From Sorlinia euscelidii (GTDB lineage: Bacteria > Pseudomonadota > Alphaproteobacteria > Acetobacterales > Acetobacteraceae): DNA of 64,000 nt. Within the stretch, counting starts at the first letter, position 1, and each line of letters begins with the position of its first letter. Below the pieces are notes generated by a model. It was not told where the DNA came from. It did not search any database and saw only the letters and a program-made list of their open reading frames with translations. Positions 1 through 9,444 of this stretch are shown piece after piece. The DNA is taken from assembly GCF_036452155.1 (NCBI RefSeq), contig NZ_JAWJZY010000001.1; one strand, written 5' to 3'. Both the position numbers and the translations under genes were made by a program.

Positions 1-2
1 CC

Positions 3-590
3 CGCGAAAAACTCGCGGTTGAAGGACCCGAGGCGCTTTACGCTGCGCTTCAGTCGATTGACCCCGATGCGATCAGGCGAATCGCGCCGGCAGATGGTCA
101 GAGGTTGGCACGCGTCTGGGAGGTGTGGCGCGGCACAGGCAAAACCCTGAGCTGGTGGCGTCAGAAATCGCGCCTTCCCGCGGCGTCATGTCGCTTCATC
201 GCCCTGCGACTCGACCCACCGAGGGACGCGTTGCGCGCGGCCATCGCGGCCCGTTTCGATGTCATGCTGGATCACGGTGCGATTGAGGAGGTCACCGCTT
301 TACGTGCCCGCAATTTAGCGCCTTCCCTCCCTGCCATGCGCGCACATGGCGTGCCGGAATTGGTGGCATTCCTCGATGGAAACATGACCCTGGCCATGGC
401 GCGTGAACGCGCGACCCTGGCGACGGGACAATACACAAGGCGGCAGGCCACGTGGTTTCGACATCACGAACTTGCGAGCGATTCGTTCACGTATAATTTA
501 TCGCAAAGATTTGAGCAATCTACGCAATTTTCGGAAAGAACGTTAGAAGATTTAGAAATATTTATACGGATGCGATTGACGCGCTGTTGA
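3..590 (+). CDS. miaA: tRNA dimethylallyltransferase MiaA, C-terminal part
   Basis: This is the 3' part of miaA; the frame is open to the window edge, so the start lies outside. MiaA transfers a dimethylallyl group to A37 of tRNAs that read codons starting with U. The visible 195 residues carry the family's tRNA-binding stretch (QRLARVWEVWRGTGKTLSWW), the helical segment RFDVMLDHGAIEEV, and the C-terminal signature built around RAHGVPEL and GQYTRRQATWF. The N-terminal P-loop is not in the window. ilvB follows after a 40-bp gap that holds only its ribosome site (AAGGGAGG). The family assignment rests on these ordered motifs and is firm. Confidence 0.93.
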   Translation, partial: REKLAVEGPEALYAALQSIDPDAIRRIAPADGQRLARVWEVWRGTGKTLSWWRQKSRLPAASCRFIALRLDPPRDALRAAIAARFDVMLDHGAIEEVTALRARNLAPSLPAMRAHGVPELVAFLDGNMTLAMARERATLATGQYTRRQATWFRHHELASDSFTYNLSQRFEQSTQFSERTLEDLEIFIRMRLTRC

Positions 591-630
591 ATTTTGCGGT
601 AATCCCCCTTTCTCAAAAGGGAGGTCGGTT

Positions 631-2427
631 ATGTCCGATTCAGATCATCCGGTCGCGACATCGTCAAAAACGGCACAAAATGGCGCGCAACAGCTTCTTG
701 ACCTGCTGGTTGAGCACGGTGTTGATGTTATTTTCGGCTATCCCGGCGGCGCGGTCCTCCCGATTTACGATGCGCTGCACCAGCGTGACGATATACGCCA
801 CATTCTTGTCCGGCATGAGCAGGCGGCCGTCCATGCTGCGGAGGGCTATGCCCGCGCCACAGGCAGGCCCGGTGTCGTGCTGGTGACAAGCGGCCCGGGC
901 GCGACAAACGCCGTGACCGGTCTGGTCGATGCCTTGATGGACTCCATCCCGATCATCTGTATTTGCGGGCAGGTCCCTTCCGCACTGATCGGCAATGATG
1001 CGTTTCAGGAAGCGGACACAACCGGCATCACGCGTCCCGCCACGAAATATAATTACCTCGTCAAACACGGTAAGGACCTTGCACCGATCGTTCGGGAGGC
1101 CTTTCGTGTCGCGACGACGGGGCGGCCCGGCCCTGTGCTGATCGACCTCCCCAAGGATATTTCAGTCGGTAAGATTGAGGCGGCGCCCTCGCGCTTTGAT
1201 AGCCGGAGACGCCCTTACGCGCCGCAGACCCAGCCTGACCCTTCCGCGATCCGGGAAGCGGTCGCGATGATGAAGAAGGCGCGTCGACCTCTCTTTTACA
1301 CAGGGGGCGGGGTAATCAATGCAGGGCCGGGTGCCTCCGCCGCTTTAAGTGAATTGGTGCGTAAAACCGGCTTCCCCGTTACCTCAACCTTGATGGGCCT
1401 CGGCGCTGTCCCGACGACGGACCCCCATTTCCTCGGCATGTTGGGGATGCATGGCAGTTATGAGGCCAATCTGGCGACGCATGGTTGCGATCTTCTCATC
1501 GCGCTGGGCGCGCGATTTGATGACCGCGTGACGGGGCGGGTCGACGCATTCTCTCCGGGGTCACGCAAGATCCACGCAGATATTGACCCCGCGCAGGTCA
1601 ATAAAATCATCCGCGCGGACCACGCCCTTATTGGTGATGTCGGTCTGACCCTTCAGGCATTGAACGAGATGTGGGACGGTGGGCCAAATGAACTGTCTGA
1701 ATGGTGGCAGATAATTGATGGCTGGCGCGCCGTCGATAGTTTTGCCTTTAAACAGGATATGGACCCGGCGGCCATCATTCGGCCCCAACATGCGATCAAA
1801 CGCCTTTACGAGGCCACGCAGGCGGTCAAAAAAGATGTATATGTCTCGACGGAAGTCGGACAACATCAGATGTGGGCGGCACAGCATTTTCATTTCGATG
1901 CGCCGAATCACTGGCTGACGTCGGGTGGACTGGGAACAATGGGTTATGGCTTGCCCGCCGCGATCGGCGCGCAGATCGCCCACCCGGAGGGGCTGGTCAT
2001 TGATATTGCGGGCGAGGCGTCTATCCTGATGAATATTCAGGAGCTCGGGACGATGGCGCAATATGATCTGCCGGTCAAAATCTTCATCCTGAATAACCGC
2101 TATATGGGCATGGTGCGGCAATGGCAGGAATTATTGCACGGCGCACGCTATGCCCATTCCTACAGCGAGGCCCTGCCGGATTTCACCCGTCTTGCCGAGG
2201 CGTTTCATGGTAAAGGCGTCAGGGCGACCTGCGTCGGGGAGCTGGATGAAGCGATTGAGACGATGCTGACGCATAAGGGCTCCGTCGTTGCTGAAATCTG
2301 TGTGAGCCCTGATGAAAATTGTTTCCCCATGATTCCGTCAGGGGCGGCGCATAATGAGATGCTTCTCGGGCCGGACCGTCAGACGGACGCTGCGCGGATC
2401 ACCGATGAAGGCATGATGTTGGTTTGA
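631..2427 (+). CDS. ilvB: Acetolactate synthase large subunit
   Basis: This is the catalytic subunit of acetohydroxyacid synthase, which condenses pyruvate with a second pyruvate or with 2-oxobutyrate in valine, leucine and isoleucine synthesis. It needs ThDP, FAD and Mg2+. At 598 residues it has the usual length. The catalytic glutamate is in HEQAA (about residue 63), followed by the TSGPGATN loop. The ThDP-Mg motif near residue 461 reads GEASILMN rather than GDAS, as is common in alphaproteobacteria. The ATG is preceded by a strong AAGGGAGG site. The stop overlaps the ilvN start by one base, and ilvC follows, giving an ilvBNC operon. No leader peptide or attenuator is visible. Confidence 0.97.
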   Translation: MSDSDHPVATSSKTAQNGAQQLLDLLVEHGVDVIFGYPGGAVLPIYDALHQRDDIRHILVRHEQAAVHAAEGYARATGRPGVVLVTSGPGATNAVTGLVDALMDSIPIICICGQVPSALIGNDAFQEADTTGITRPATKYNYLVKHGKDLAPIVREAFRVATTGRPGPVLIDLPKDISVGKIEAAPSRFDSRRRPYAPQTQPDPSAIREAVAMMKKARRPLFYTGGGVINAGPGASAALSELVRKTGFPVTSTLMGLGAVPTTDPHFLGMLGMHGSYEANLATHGCDLLIALGARFDDRVTGRVDAFSPGSRKIHADIDPAQVNKIIRADHALIGDVGLTLQALNEMWDGGPNELSEWWQIIDGWRAVDSFAFKQDMDPAAIIRPQHAIKRLYEATQAVKKDVYVSTEVGQHQMWAAQHFHFDAPNHWLTSGGLGTMGYGLPAAIGAQIAHPEGLVIDIAGEASILMNIQELGTMAQYDLPVKIFILNNRYMGMVRQWQELLHGARYAHSYSEALPDFTRLAEAFHGKGVRATCVGELDEAIETMLTHKGSVVAEICVSPDENCFPMIPSGAAHNEMLLGPDRQTDAARITDEGMMLV

Positions 2428-2948
2428 TGAAAGAAGAACGCATAAAAACGGCGATCATCGCCGTGATCATCGAAAATGAGAGCGGGGCGCTGGCCCGGGT
2501 TGTCGGGCTGTTTTCAGGCCGCGGCTATAATATTGAGAGTCTCACCGTCTCGGAAATCGACTCGGCCCATCATATGTCACGCATCACCATCGTGACATCA
2601 GGCACGGAGATGGTCATCGCGCAGATCAAGGCACAGCTGGAACGTCTCGTTCCGGTGCATGGCGTGCTTGATCTGAGTGAACCGGGGCCGCATGTCGAGC
2701 GGGAGCTGGCGTTGATTAAAGTGGTCAATCGCGGTGACCCGCGGACGGAGGCCATGCGCATCGCCGATGCTTTTCATGCCCGCATCGTCGATGTTTCCGC
2801 GACATCCTGCGTGTATGAAGTCACAGGATCGAGCGATAAAGTGACGGCTTTTATCGAGCTGTTGCTTCCGCTCGGCGTGATAGAAGTCGCGCGGACCGGC
2901 ATCGTCGCCATGACACGCGGCGCACAGAAATCATTTCAGGCAGACTGA
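2427..2948 (+). CDS. ilvN: Acetolactate synthase small (regulatory) subunit
   Basis: This is the regulatory subunit of acetohydroxyacid synthase, which binds valine for feedback inhibition and activates IlvB. The N-terminal ACT domain is clear (NESGALARVVGLFSGRGYNI, then VSEIDSAHHMSRITIV), followed by a C-terminal ACT-like domain containing RTEAMRIADAFHARIVDV. The ATG at 2427 shares a base with the ilvB stop. A TTG one codon upstream is also in frame but is less likely as the start. The length of about 173 residues is normal. Translational coupling to ilvB would keep the subunits balanced. Confidence 0.96.
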   Translation: MKEERIKTAIIAVIIENESGALARVVGLFSGRGYNIESLTVSEIDSAHHMSRITIVTSGTEMVIAQIKAQLERLVPVHGVLDLSEPGPHVERELALIKVVNRGDPRTEAMRIADAFHARIVDVSATSCVYEVTGSSDKVTAFIELLLPLGVIEVARTGIVAMTRGAQKSFQAD

Positions 2949-2972
2949 TTTACAAAGTGAGGGAGAACACCG

Positions 2973-3992
2973 ATGCGTGTTTATTACGACCGTGACTGCG
3001 ATCTCGGCTTAATCAAAAGTAAAAAACTGGCCATTATCGGTTACGGGAGTCAGGGACATGCCCACGCGCATAACCTCCGTGATAGCGGCGTCCGTGACAT
3101 TGTCGTCGCCTTGCGGCCAGACTCGAAAGCTGTCGCGAAAGCACAGGAGGCCGGATTTAAAGTAATGTCCCCCTCCGAGGCCGCATCCTGGGCTGATGTG
3201 GTCATGGTGCTGACACCCGATGAGGGGCAGGCCGATCTTTACAAAGAGCATCTGGAGAAAAACCTGAAACAGGGGGCCGCCCTCGCTTTTGCGCATGGTC
3301 TGTCGATCCATTTCCGCCTCATCGAAGCACGTCCTGATCTGGATGTTTTTCTGATTGCGCCGAAGGGCCCGGGCCACACGGTGCGGTCAGAATATCAGCG
3401 GGGTGGTGGCGTGCCGTCCCTTGTTGCGGTGGCGCAGGATGCATCCGGGAATGCGCTCGATATCGCGCTCTCTTACGCTTCGGCCAATGGCGGTGGCCGG
3501 GCCGGCATTATTGAGACAAGCTTCAAGGAGGAGGTCGAGACGGATCTCTTCGGTGAACAGGCGGTTCTCTGCGGTGGGCTGGTGGAGCTGATCCGGGCCG
3601 GATTTGAAACGCTTGTCGAAGGCGGTTATGCGCCCGAGATGGCGTATTTTGAGTGCCTCCATGAGATGAAACTCATCGTTGACCTGATTTATGAAGGCGG
3701 TATCGCCAATATGAATTATTCGATTTCCAACACGGCGGAATATGGTGAATACGTCACCGGCCCCCGTATCGTGACCCCGGAAACGAAAGCTGAGATGAAA
3801 CGCGTCCTGACGGATATCCAGAATGGCACGTTCGTACGGAATTTCATTCAGGAAAATCAGTCAGGTGGGATCGGCTTCAAGGCCATTCGCGCACGTAACG
3901 ACGCGCATCAGATTGAAAAAACGGGTGAGAAACTGCGCGCCATGATGCCCTGGATCGCGAAGGGCAAACTGGTGGATAAAGCTCGAAACTGA
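2973..3992 (+). CDS. ilvC: Ketol-acid reductoisomerase (NADP+)
   Basis: This enzyme isomerises and reduces 2-acetolactate or 2-aceto-2-hydroxybutyrate to the dihydroxy acid, the second common step of branched-chain amino acid synthesis. At 339 residues it is a class I enzyme. The N-terminal Rossmann fold has GYGSQGHAHAHNLRDSG. The catalytic knotted domain has FKEEVETDLFGEQAVLCGG and FECLHEMKLIVDLIYEGG, which carry the Mg2+-binding acidic residues. It lies 24 bp after ilvN with a GAGGGAG ribosome site and ends just before a long hairpin. Confidence 0.98.
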   Translation: MRVYYDRDCDLGLIKSKKLAIIGYGSQGHAHAHNLRDSGVRDIVVALRPDSKAVAKAQEAGFKVMSPSEAASWADVVMVLTPDEGQADLYKEHLEKNLKQGAALAFAHGLSIHFRLIEARPDLDVFLIAPKGPGHTVRSEYQRGGGVPSLVAVAQDASGNALDIALSYASANGGGRAGIIETSFKEEVETDLFGEQAVLCGGLVELIRAGFETLVEGGYAPEMAYFECLHEMKLIVDLIYEGGIANMNYSISNTAEYGEYVTGPRIVTPETKAEMKRVLTDIQNGTFVRNFIQENQSGGIGFKAIRARNDAHQIEKTGEKLRAMMPWIAKGKLVDKARN

Positions 3993-4001
3993 AGCCCTGC
4001 C

Positions 4002-4035
4002 TGACGGCCGCCTGCACCGCGTCAGGCGGTCGTCA
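4002..4035 (+). terminator. Long hairpin after ilvC, possible terminator
   Basis: A 13-bp stem (TGACGGCCGCCTG pairing with CAGGCGGTCGTCA through one G-U pair) with an 8-base loop begins ten bases after the ilvC stop. No clear U-tract follows, so it may act as an RNA 3'-end stabiliser or as a weak or Rho-assisted terminator rather than a classical intrinsic one. Confidence 0.5.
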
Positions 4036-4081
4036 CAGAGTTTAAGAGGCGCTGCGGTGGCGCCCCCTGACGCGCGCAGAC

Positions 4082-4429
4082 TTATTTTCCGACTTTGTCC
4101 GGTTGCGATGGCATCGTCGCCTTTTCACCCTGATTTTGCGCCGGATGATCCTGGCGGAAGAGATCCCATTCTTCAATGATGCGCCCGTCGGGAAGGTGGC
4201 ACAAAGCGTGCACGCCTTTTTCGTCCCGGACCATCTGCAGTCCGCCGCCTTTCTGGATGCACCAGGTCGATGCCGGATTGCGCATACCCGTGTGCGCGTT
4301 GGAAAGCAGAAAATCCTCGCGGGAGCACGCGACGAGAAGCGGCGCCGCCAGGGCAACGCCGATCATCGCGGCGCGCCTGAACGGAACGATATCAGTGCGC
4401 TGGTGCCTGATGGGTGAAAAACCGGACAT
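4082..4429 (-). CDS. Putative lipoprotein with DUF333 domain
   Basis: This is a small predicted lipoprotein of about 115 residues. A hydrophobic segment ends in the lipobox LLVAC, so the mature protein would begin at that cysteine on a membrane surface. The rest matches the short DUF333 pattern: NPASTWCIQKGGG, then CHLPDGRIIEEWDLFR, with paired cysteines. The function of DUF333 proteins is unknown. The start was chosen at 4429, where a weak GAAGAG site precedes ATG; an internal ATG at 4366 would give a shorter signal peptide. Its 5' end overlaps the upstream monooxygenase-like gene by 38 bases, suggesting joint transcription. Confidence 0.75.
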   Translation of the reverse strand: MSGFSPIRHQRTDIVPFRRAAMIGVALAAPLLVACSREDFLLSNAHTGMRNPASTWCIQKGGGLQMVRDEKGVHALCHLPDGRIIEEWDLFRQDHPAQNQGEKATMPSQPDKVGK

Positions 4430-4706
4430 ATTTCTCTTCAACTTCAAGCTCTTTCAGCGCTTCCGCGAATTTCTTGAAATGCGGCATTTGCAGATGCGCG
4501 TCAAACGCGGCACGGTCTTTATAGGTTTCGTGCAGGACGATGGCGGATTTGTCGTCATTATCCGTCAGAACATCGAAACCGAGGCAACCTTCCTCATCAC
4601 CGAGAGAATGGCGGCTGTCGAACAGGCAGAGTTCAAAGAACGCGTCAAATGAATCTGGCGCGACGGAAAATTCAGCGAGTACGATGAAAGGTTTTGACAC
4701 AATCAT
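4392..4706 (-). CDS. Antibiotic biosynthesis monooxygenase (ABM)-fold protein
   Basis: This is a 104-residue dimeric alpha/beta-barrel (ABM/YgiN-like) protein. Visible signs are an opening strand IVLAEFSVAPDSFDAFFEL, then EEGCLGFDVL, IVLHETYKDRAAFDAH and MPHFKKF, the usual order in this family. Members include quinol monooxygenases and many uncharacterised stress-related proteins, so the substrate cannot be inferred. It is transcribed away from the glycine riboswitch and shares its 3' end with the DUF333 lipoprotein gene. Confidence 0.8.
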   Translation of the reverse strand: MIVSKPFIVLAEFSVAPDSFDAFFELCLFDSRHSLGDEEGCLGFDVLTDNDDKSAIVLHETYKDRAAFDAHLQMPHFKKFAEALKELEVEEKYVRFFTHQAPAH

Positions 4707-4767
4707 TTCCTTAAGTTTTCGATAGTTGATTTAGAACCGGAGTTCTGCCAAGAGTAAAGCCTCGATT

Positions 4768-4918
4768 TACGGGAGAGGCTGGTTTTGACCAGCGCCGAAG
4801 GAGCAACCGCCCCGGAAACTCTCAGGCAAAAGGACCGGAATCGTTTTACTTCTGGAAAGAGGCGTCTTTAAGGCGTCCGCCGAAGGGATAGCGATCTCAG
4901 GCGAACCGACAGAAGGGG
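4768..4918 (+). promoter_or_regulatory. Tandem glycine riboswitch
   Basis: Two glycine aptamers stand in tandem before gcvT. The first (about 4769-4838) has GGGAGAGGCTGG, CGCCGAAGGAGCAA and ACTCTCAGGCAAAAGGAC. The second (about 4850-4917) has GGAAAGAGGCG, CCGCCGAAGGGATAGC and ATCTCAGGCGAACCGACAGA. These are the conserved CGCCGAAGGRRYAA and CTCAGGYAAAAGGAC elements of the class. In known cases such tandem switches turn on the glycine cleavage operon when glycine is abundant; that role is inferred here. It ends about 35 bases before the gcvT start codon. Confidence 0.95.
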
Positions 4919-4953
4919 CAAAGATTTCAACCTCTCTCAGGAGGCGTTCGTCT

Positions 4954-6085
4954 TTGTCCCAAACATTGTGTCGCACAGCTCTCCACGCCCTCCATCTCCG
5001 TCTCGGCGCAAAAATGGTGCCTTTCGCCGGGTTTGACATGCCGCTTCATTTTAAAGCGGGGTTGATGGCGGAGCATCTCCACACACGCCGTGCGGCCGGA
5101 TTATTTGACGTCTCCCATATGGGGCAGATCGAAATCACCGCGCGTGAAGGCGGGTTCGCTGCCGTGGCGACCGCTCTGGAAAAACTCATTCCAATCGATA
5201 TTGCGGGTCTGGAAAATGGCCGTCAGCGATACGGGTTCTTCACCCTGCCAAATGGGGGTCTCCTTGATGATCTCATGGTGGCGCGACGTGGCGAGGCCGT
5301 TTTCATGGTCGTCAATGCGAGCCGTCAGGAGAAGGATCTCGCGCATCTTCGGGCGCATCTTGAGGACCGCATCATCGTCACCCCTCTCAAAAACCGCGCG
5401 CTTCTCGCTTTGCAGGGGCCTCTCGCCGCGGAGATCATGAGCGCGCTATGCCCGCCAAGCCATGACATGCGGTTCATGGACGTTATTGATACGGAAATTG
5501 ATGGCGTTGCCTGTATTCTCACCCGGTCGGGATATACGGGTGAGGATGGGTTTGAGCTCAGCCTCCCCGCCGCGCAGGCCACTGCCGTCGCGGAGAAAAT
5601 CCTGTCCGATCCGCGTGTCCTGCCGATCGGTCTGGGCGCGCGTGACAGTTTGCGGCTTGAGGCCGGATTATGCCTTTACGGGCAGGACATTGATGAAAAC
5701 ACCACCCCTATCGAAGCGTCCCTCCAATGGGCGATCCCGAAATGCCGCCGTGCCGGTGGGACGCGGGCAGGGGGCTTCCTCGGAGACGACGTGATCCTGA
5801 AAGAGCTGGCAGGAGGGCCTGCGCAATGTCGCGTTGGCCTTGCTGCAACGGGACGCGCACCGATCCGCGCCGGGGAGATGCTTTACGCGGACCCGGAAGC
5901 GAAAACACCGATCGGCAAAGTGACTTCCGGCGCTTATGGCCCATCTTTTAACGGGCCGGTTGCCATGGGCTATGTGACGCCGGCTTTCAAAGAGGTCGGG
6001 CAAACGATTTACGCGGCCCTCCGCGGGAAGGTGATGGACGTCCACATTGTCGGCCTGAATTTTGTCCCCCCGGTTACAAGCGATA
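4954..6085 (+). CDS. gcvT: Aminomethyltransferase (glycine cleavage T protein); reads into gcvH through a probable 1-base loss
   Basis: T protein moves the methylene group from the lipoyl-bound aminomethyl intermediate to tetrahydrofolate and releases ammonia. Family marks are KMVPFAGFDMPLHF, AGLFDVSHMGQ, RSGYTGEDGFEL and LEAGLCLYGQDID, and the roughly 377-residue length is normal. The start is a TTG preceded by CAGGAGG. As written, the frame does not stop but continues into GcvH, giving a 504-residue fusion. The C run at 6066-6071 has six bases; a seventh would make the end FVPPGYKR followed by TAA (6083-6085) and TGA, which is the classic T-protein tail. I therefore annotate two genes and treat the fusion as an indel artefact or very recent mutation. 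Confidence 0.9.
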
Positions 6086-6105
6086 ATGAGCGGAGAATGC
6101 CGAAT

Positions 6106-6468
6106 ATGATGGTTTTTTACACCCCGTCCCATGAGTGGGTCCGTCTGGATGGTGATGTTGCGACGGTGGGCATCACCCGCCACGCTGCGGAAGAATTGGG
6201 AGAGCTCGTCTTCGTTGAAGCCAAGGATGCCGGGACATCACTTGCACAGGGTGAGGCGGCGGCTGTTGCGGAATCGGTCAAGGCGGCTTCCGATATTTAT
6301 GCGCCGGTCGCGGGTGAGATTGCCGGGTTTAATGAGCAACTTTCCGACTCCCCGCATCTGGTCAGTGAAGATCCTGAGGGGGCGGGGTGGATCTTCACGC
6401 TCAGGATTACGGATCGCACCCAATTGGACGGCCTGTTGGATGCAACGGCCTATAAAGCCTCCCTCTAA
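6106..6468 (+). CDS. gcvH: Glycine cleavage system H protein
   Basis: This lipoyl-carrying shuttle protein passes the aminomethyl group between P, T and L proteins. About 120 residues: YTPSHEWVRLDGDVATVGIT, then the lipoylation region ESVKAASDIYAPVAGEI, whose lysine in SVKAASD is the modified residue, and a C-terminal DPEGAGWIF. Two adjacent ATG codons (6106 and 6109) follow a GCGGAGA ribosome site at about 6091, supporting independent initiation. The written sequence joins it in frame to gcvT, but only because of the apparent missing base described there. Confidence 0.93.
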   Translation: MMVFYTPSHEWVRLDGDVATVGITRHAAEELGELVFVEAKDAGTSLAQGEAAAVAESVKAASDIYAPVAGEIAGFNEQLSDSPHLVSEDPEGAGWIFTLRITDRTQLDGLLDATAYKASL

Positions 6469-6537
6469 CCCAGTCTGCCGACCAGGCGATTATGTCGGCC
6501 TGCCTTCGTGATTCTGCCCGCAAGGAGTTTCGTTTCC

Positions 6538-9427
6538 GTGTCGCAACGCGTTCCCCTTTGGCCTGCGTCTGCGGACGCGCCCTTTATCGACCGCCATATC
6601 GGGCCGCGCTCGCGCGATATCGACGCTATGTTGCAAACGCTTGGCCTTGACAGTCTGGACGCGCTGATTGACGCCACAATACCGGCTGAAATCCTTGATC
6701 GCGACGGGCCGCGCCAATCAGCGCGCCGCATTGGTGAGGCGCTTACAGAAGCGGAAGCTCTGACAAAATTACGGGAGATGGCCCAACAGAATATTGTCAT
6801 GCGCTCCATGATCGGGCAGGGATATTACGACACGCTCATGCCTGCGGTAATCCAGCGCAATATCTTCGAAAACCCGGCCTGGTATACGGCCTATACCCCG
6901 TACCAGCCGGAAATCAGCCAGGGCCGCCTTGAGGCGCTCATCACTTTTCAGACCCTGGTCAAAGATCTGACCGGGCTGGATATTGCCAACGCATCTTTAC
7001 TGGATGAGGCCACGGCCTGCGCGGAGGCGATGACATTGTCGCATCGTGTCGCCCGCGTGAAAGGCAATGTTTTCTTCGTCGATTCGGACACGCACCCGCA
7101 AATTATCGCTGTCCTGCAAACGCACGCCGCACCGCTGGGCTGGCAAATCATTGTCGGCAGGCCAGAGGACGCCGCATCGCGCGACGATATTTTCGGAATT
7201 CTGCTTTCCTATCCCGGTAGCTCCGGCGCGGTGCGGGATGATCGGGACCTCATCGCGCGCCTGCGGGATCGCGACGTCATCATCACCATGACGACGGACC
7301 CGCTGGCGCTGCTTCTGCTGAAACCCCCCGGGGAGATGGGGGCGGATATTGCTGTCGGTTCCATGCAGCGTTACGGCGTGCCGATGGGTTTTGGCGGCCC
7401 TCACGCGGCTTTCATGGCGGTCAGGGAAAGCTTCAAGCGGCATATGCCGGGGCGGCTGATCGGTGTTTCGCGCGATTCAGCGGGGCGCCCTGCTTATCGT
7501 CTGGCCCTGCAAACGCGTGAGCAACATATAAGGCGGGAAAAAGCGACCTCGAACATTTGCACCGCGCAGGTTCTGCTTGCCGTGATCGCGGCGATGTATG
7601 CGGTCTATCACGGCCCGGAAGGCCTGCGCGCCATCGCGCAACGTGTGCATCGCCTGGCGTCGATCCTGGCAGCGGGGTTGCGCAAACTGGGTGTCCCGCC
7701 TGTTTCGGATGATTTTTTCGACACGATCACCGTCTCAGTCGGTGACGATGCTGATGCAATCCTGAAGCGCGCGGAAGTGGGCGGCATCAATCTGCGGGAT
7801 GCGGGCGGCGGCAAAATCGGCTTATCCTGCGATGAAGTCACGTCGTCAGAAGATATCAAAATATTATGGCGGGCTTTCGCGCCAGATGCAGATGTGGAGG
7901 CGCTGGCGGCCGAAATCACCGTGCCGCAAACGTGTTTCCCTTCGGTTCTGCAACGGGAAGGGGCGCTTTTGACGCACCCTGTCTTTCATCAATATCGATC
8001 AGAGACGGAGATGATGCGCTATCTGCGTCGCCTCGCGGATCGTGACCTTGCGCTTGACCGGACGATGATCCCGCTGGGCTCCTGCACCATGAAGCTCAAT
8101 GCGGCGACCGAAATGATGCCGGTCTCCTGGCCCGGTTTTGCCGCCATCCATCCTTACGCGCCCGCGCATCAGGTAAAAGGATATCACACGCTTTTTGCAT
8201 ATCTTGAGCAGGCGCTCTGCCGTGTCACGGGCTATGACGCTGTGTCACTCCAGCCGAATTCCGGGGCGCAGGGGGAATATGCAGGGCTGCTGGCCATCCG
8301 GGCCTATCATAGGGCGCGCGGGGAATCGCAGCGCGATATCTGCCTGATCCCCGCATCGGCGCATGGTACGAACCCGGCTTCGGCCCATCTGGCGGGGATG
8401 CGAGTCGTCGTTGTGGCCTGCGATGCGCAGGGCAATGTCGATCTTGATGACCTCAAAGCGAAACTCGCCATCCACAAAAACGCCGTGGCGGCGATGATGA
8501 TCACCTACCCCTCAACCCATGGCGTGTTTGAAGATCACATCGTGGCCCTGTGCCACCTGGTGCACGCGGAAGGAGGGCAGATCTATCTGGATGGCGCCAA
8601 TATGAATGCCCAGCTCGGGCTCGCTTACCCGGGTCTGTTTGGCGCGGATGTCTCCCACCTCAACCTGCATAAAACATTCTGCATCCCGCATGGGGGCGGG
8701 GGCCAGGCATGGGCCCGATCGGCGTCAAAGCGCATCTTGCACCTTACCTGCCCGGTCGGCCTGAAAAAGGCGGCGCGCACGCCGTGTCGGCGGCCATGTA
8801 TGGCTCAGCGTCCATTCTGCCGATATCAGCTGCCTATCTCATGATGATGGGCGATGCTGGGCTAAGGCGCGCGACGGAACTCGCCATACTGAACGCCAAT
8901 TATATCGCGCATCGGCTTGAACCTCATTTCCCCGTCCTCTATCGTGGTCGACAGGGTTACACAGCGCATGAATGCATTATTGATCTGCGCCCGATCAAAG
9001 ATGAAACCGGTGTCACTGTCGACGATATCGCGAAACGCCTGATTGATTACGGTTTTCATGCGCCGACCATCAGCTTCCCCGTGCCGGGCACATTCATGAT
9101 TGAACCGACAGAGTCGGAAAGCCTCGCGGAGCTGGATCGCTTTTGCAATGCCATGATCGCCATACGCGCTGAAATTGCGGAGATTACCAGGGGCGATATC
9201 GCGTTGGCGGAAAGCCCGCTCCGCCACGCCCCTCATACGTTGCGTGACCTCACGCGCGATTGGCAGCGCGCCTATACGCGTGCGCAGGGATGTTGCCCGA
9301 TGGGGGGGGTGACGCGGACAAATATTTCCCGCCCGTCAATCGCATCGATAATGCCTGGGGAGACCGGAACCTCGTCTGCGCCTGCCCTGATCCCTCAGCC
9401 TATGAGGATGTGCCGGCTACGGATTGA
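6538..9427 (+). CDS. gcvP: Glycine dehydrogenase (decarboxylating), P protein; two frameshifts
   Basis: P protein decarboxylates glycine on pyridoxal phosphate and loads the aminomethyl group on GcvH. This is the long one-chain form. The GTG at 6538 follows AAGGAG and gives DAPFIDRHIGP near the N-terminus. The PLP lysine lies in NLHKTFCIPHGGGG (about residue 712). Two frame breaks interrupt the written sequence. At 8703-8704, GGCCAGGC needs one more C to give GGGGPGMGPIG. At the G8 run 9302-9309, one more G restores ADKYFPPVNRIDNAWGDRN and the normal end ACPDPSAYED. With both repaired, the protein is full length with every expected motif, so a sequencing error is more likely than a pseudogene. 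Confidence 0.88.
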
Positions 9428-9444
9428 TGTCGGTGGGTCTCTTG

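Noticed and set aside
4954..6468. Natural GcvT-GcvH fusion protein
   Set aside because: One extra C recreates the conserved T-protein C-terminus with tandem stops and an independent H-protein ribosome site, so separate genes are more likely.
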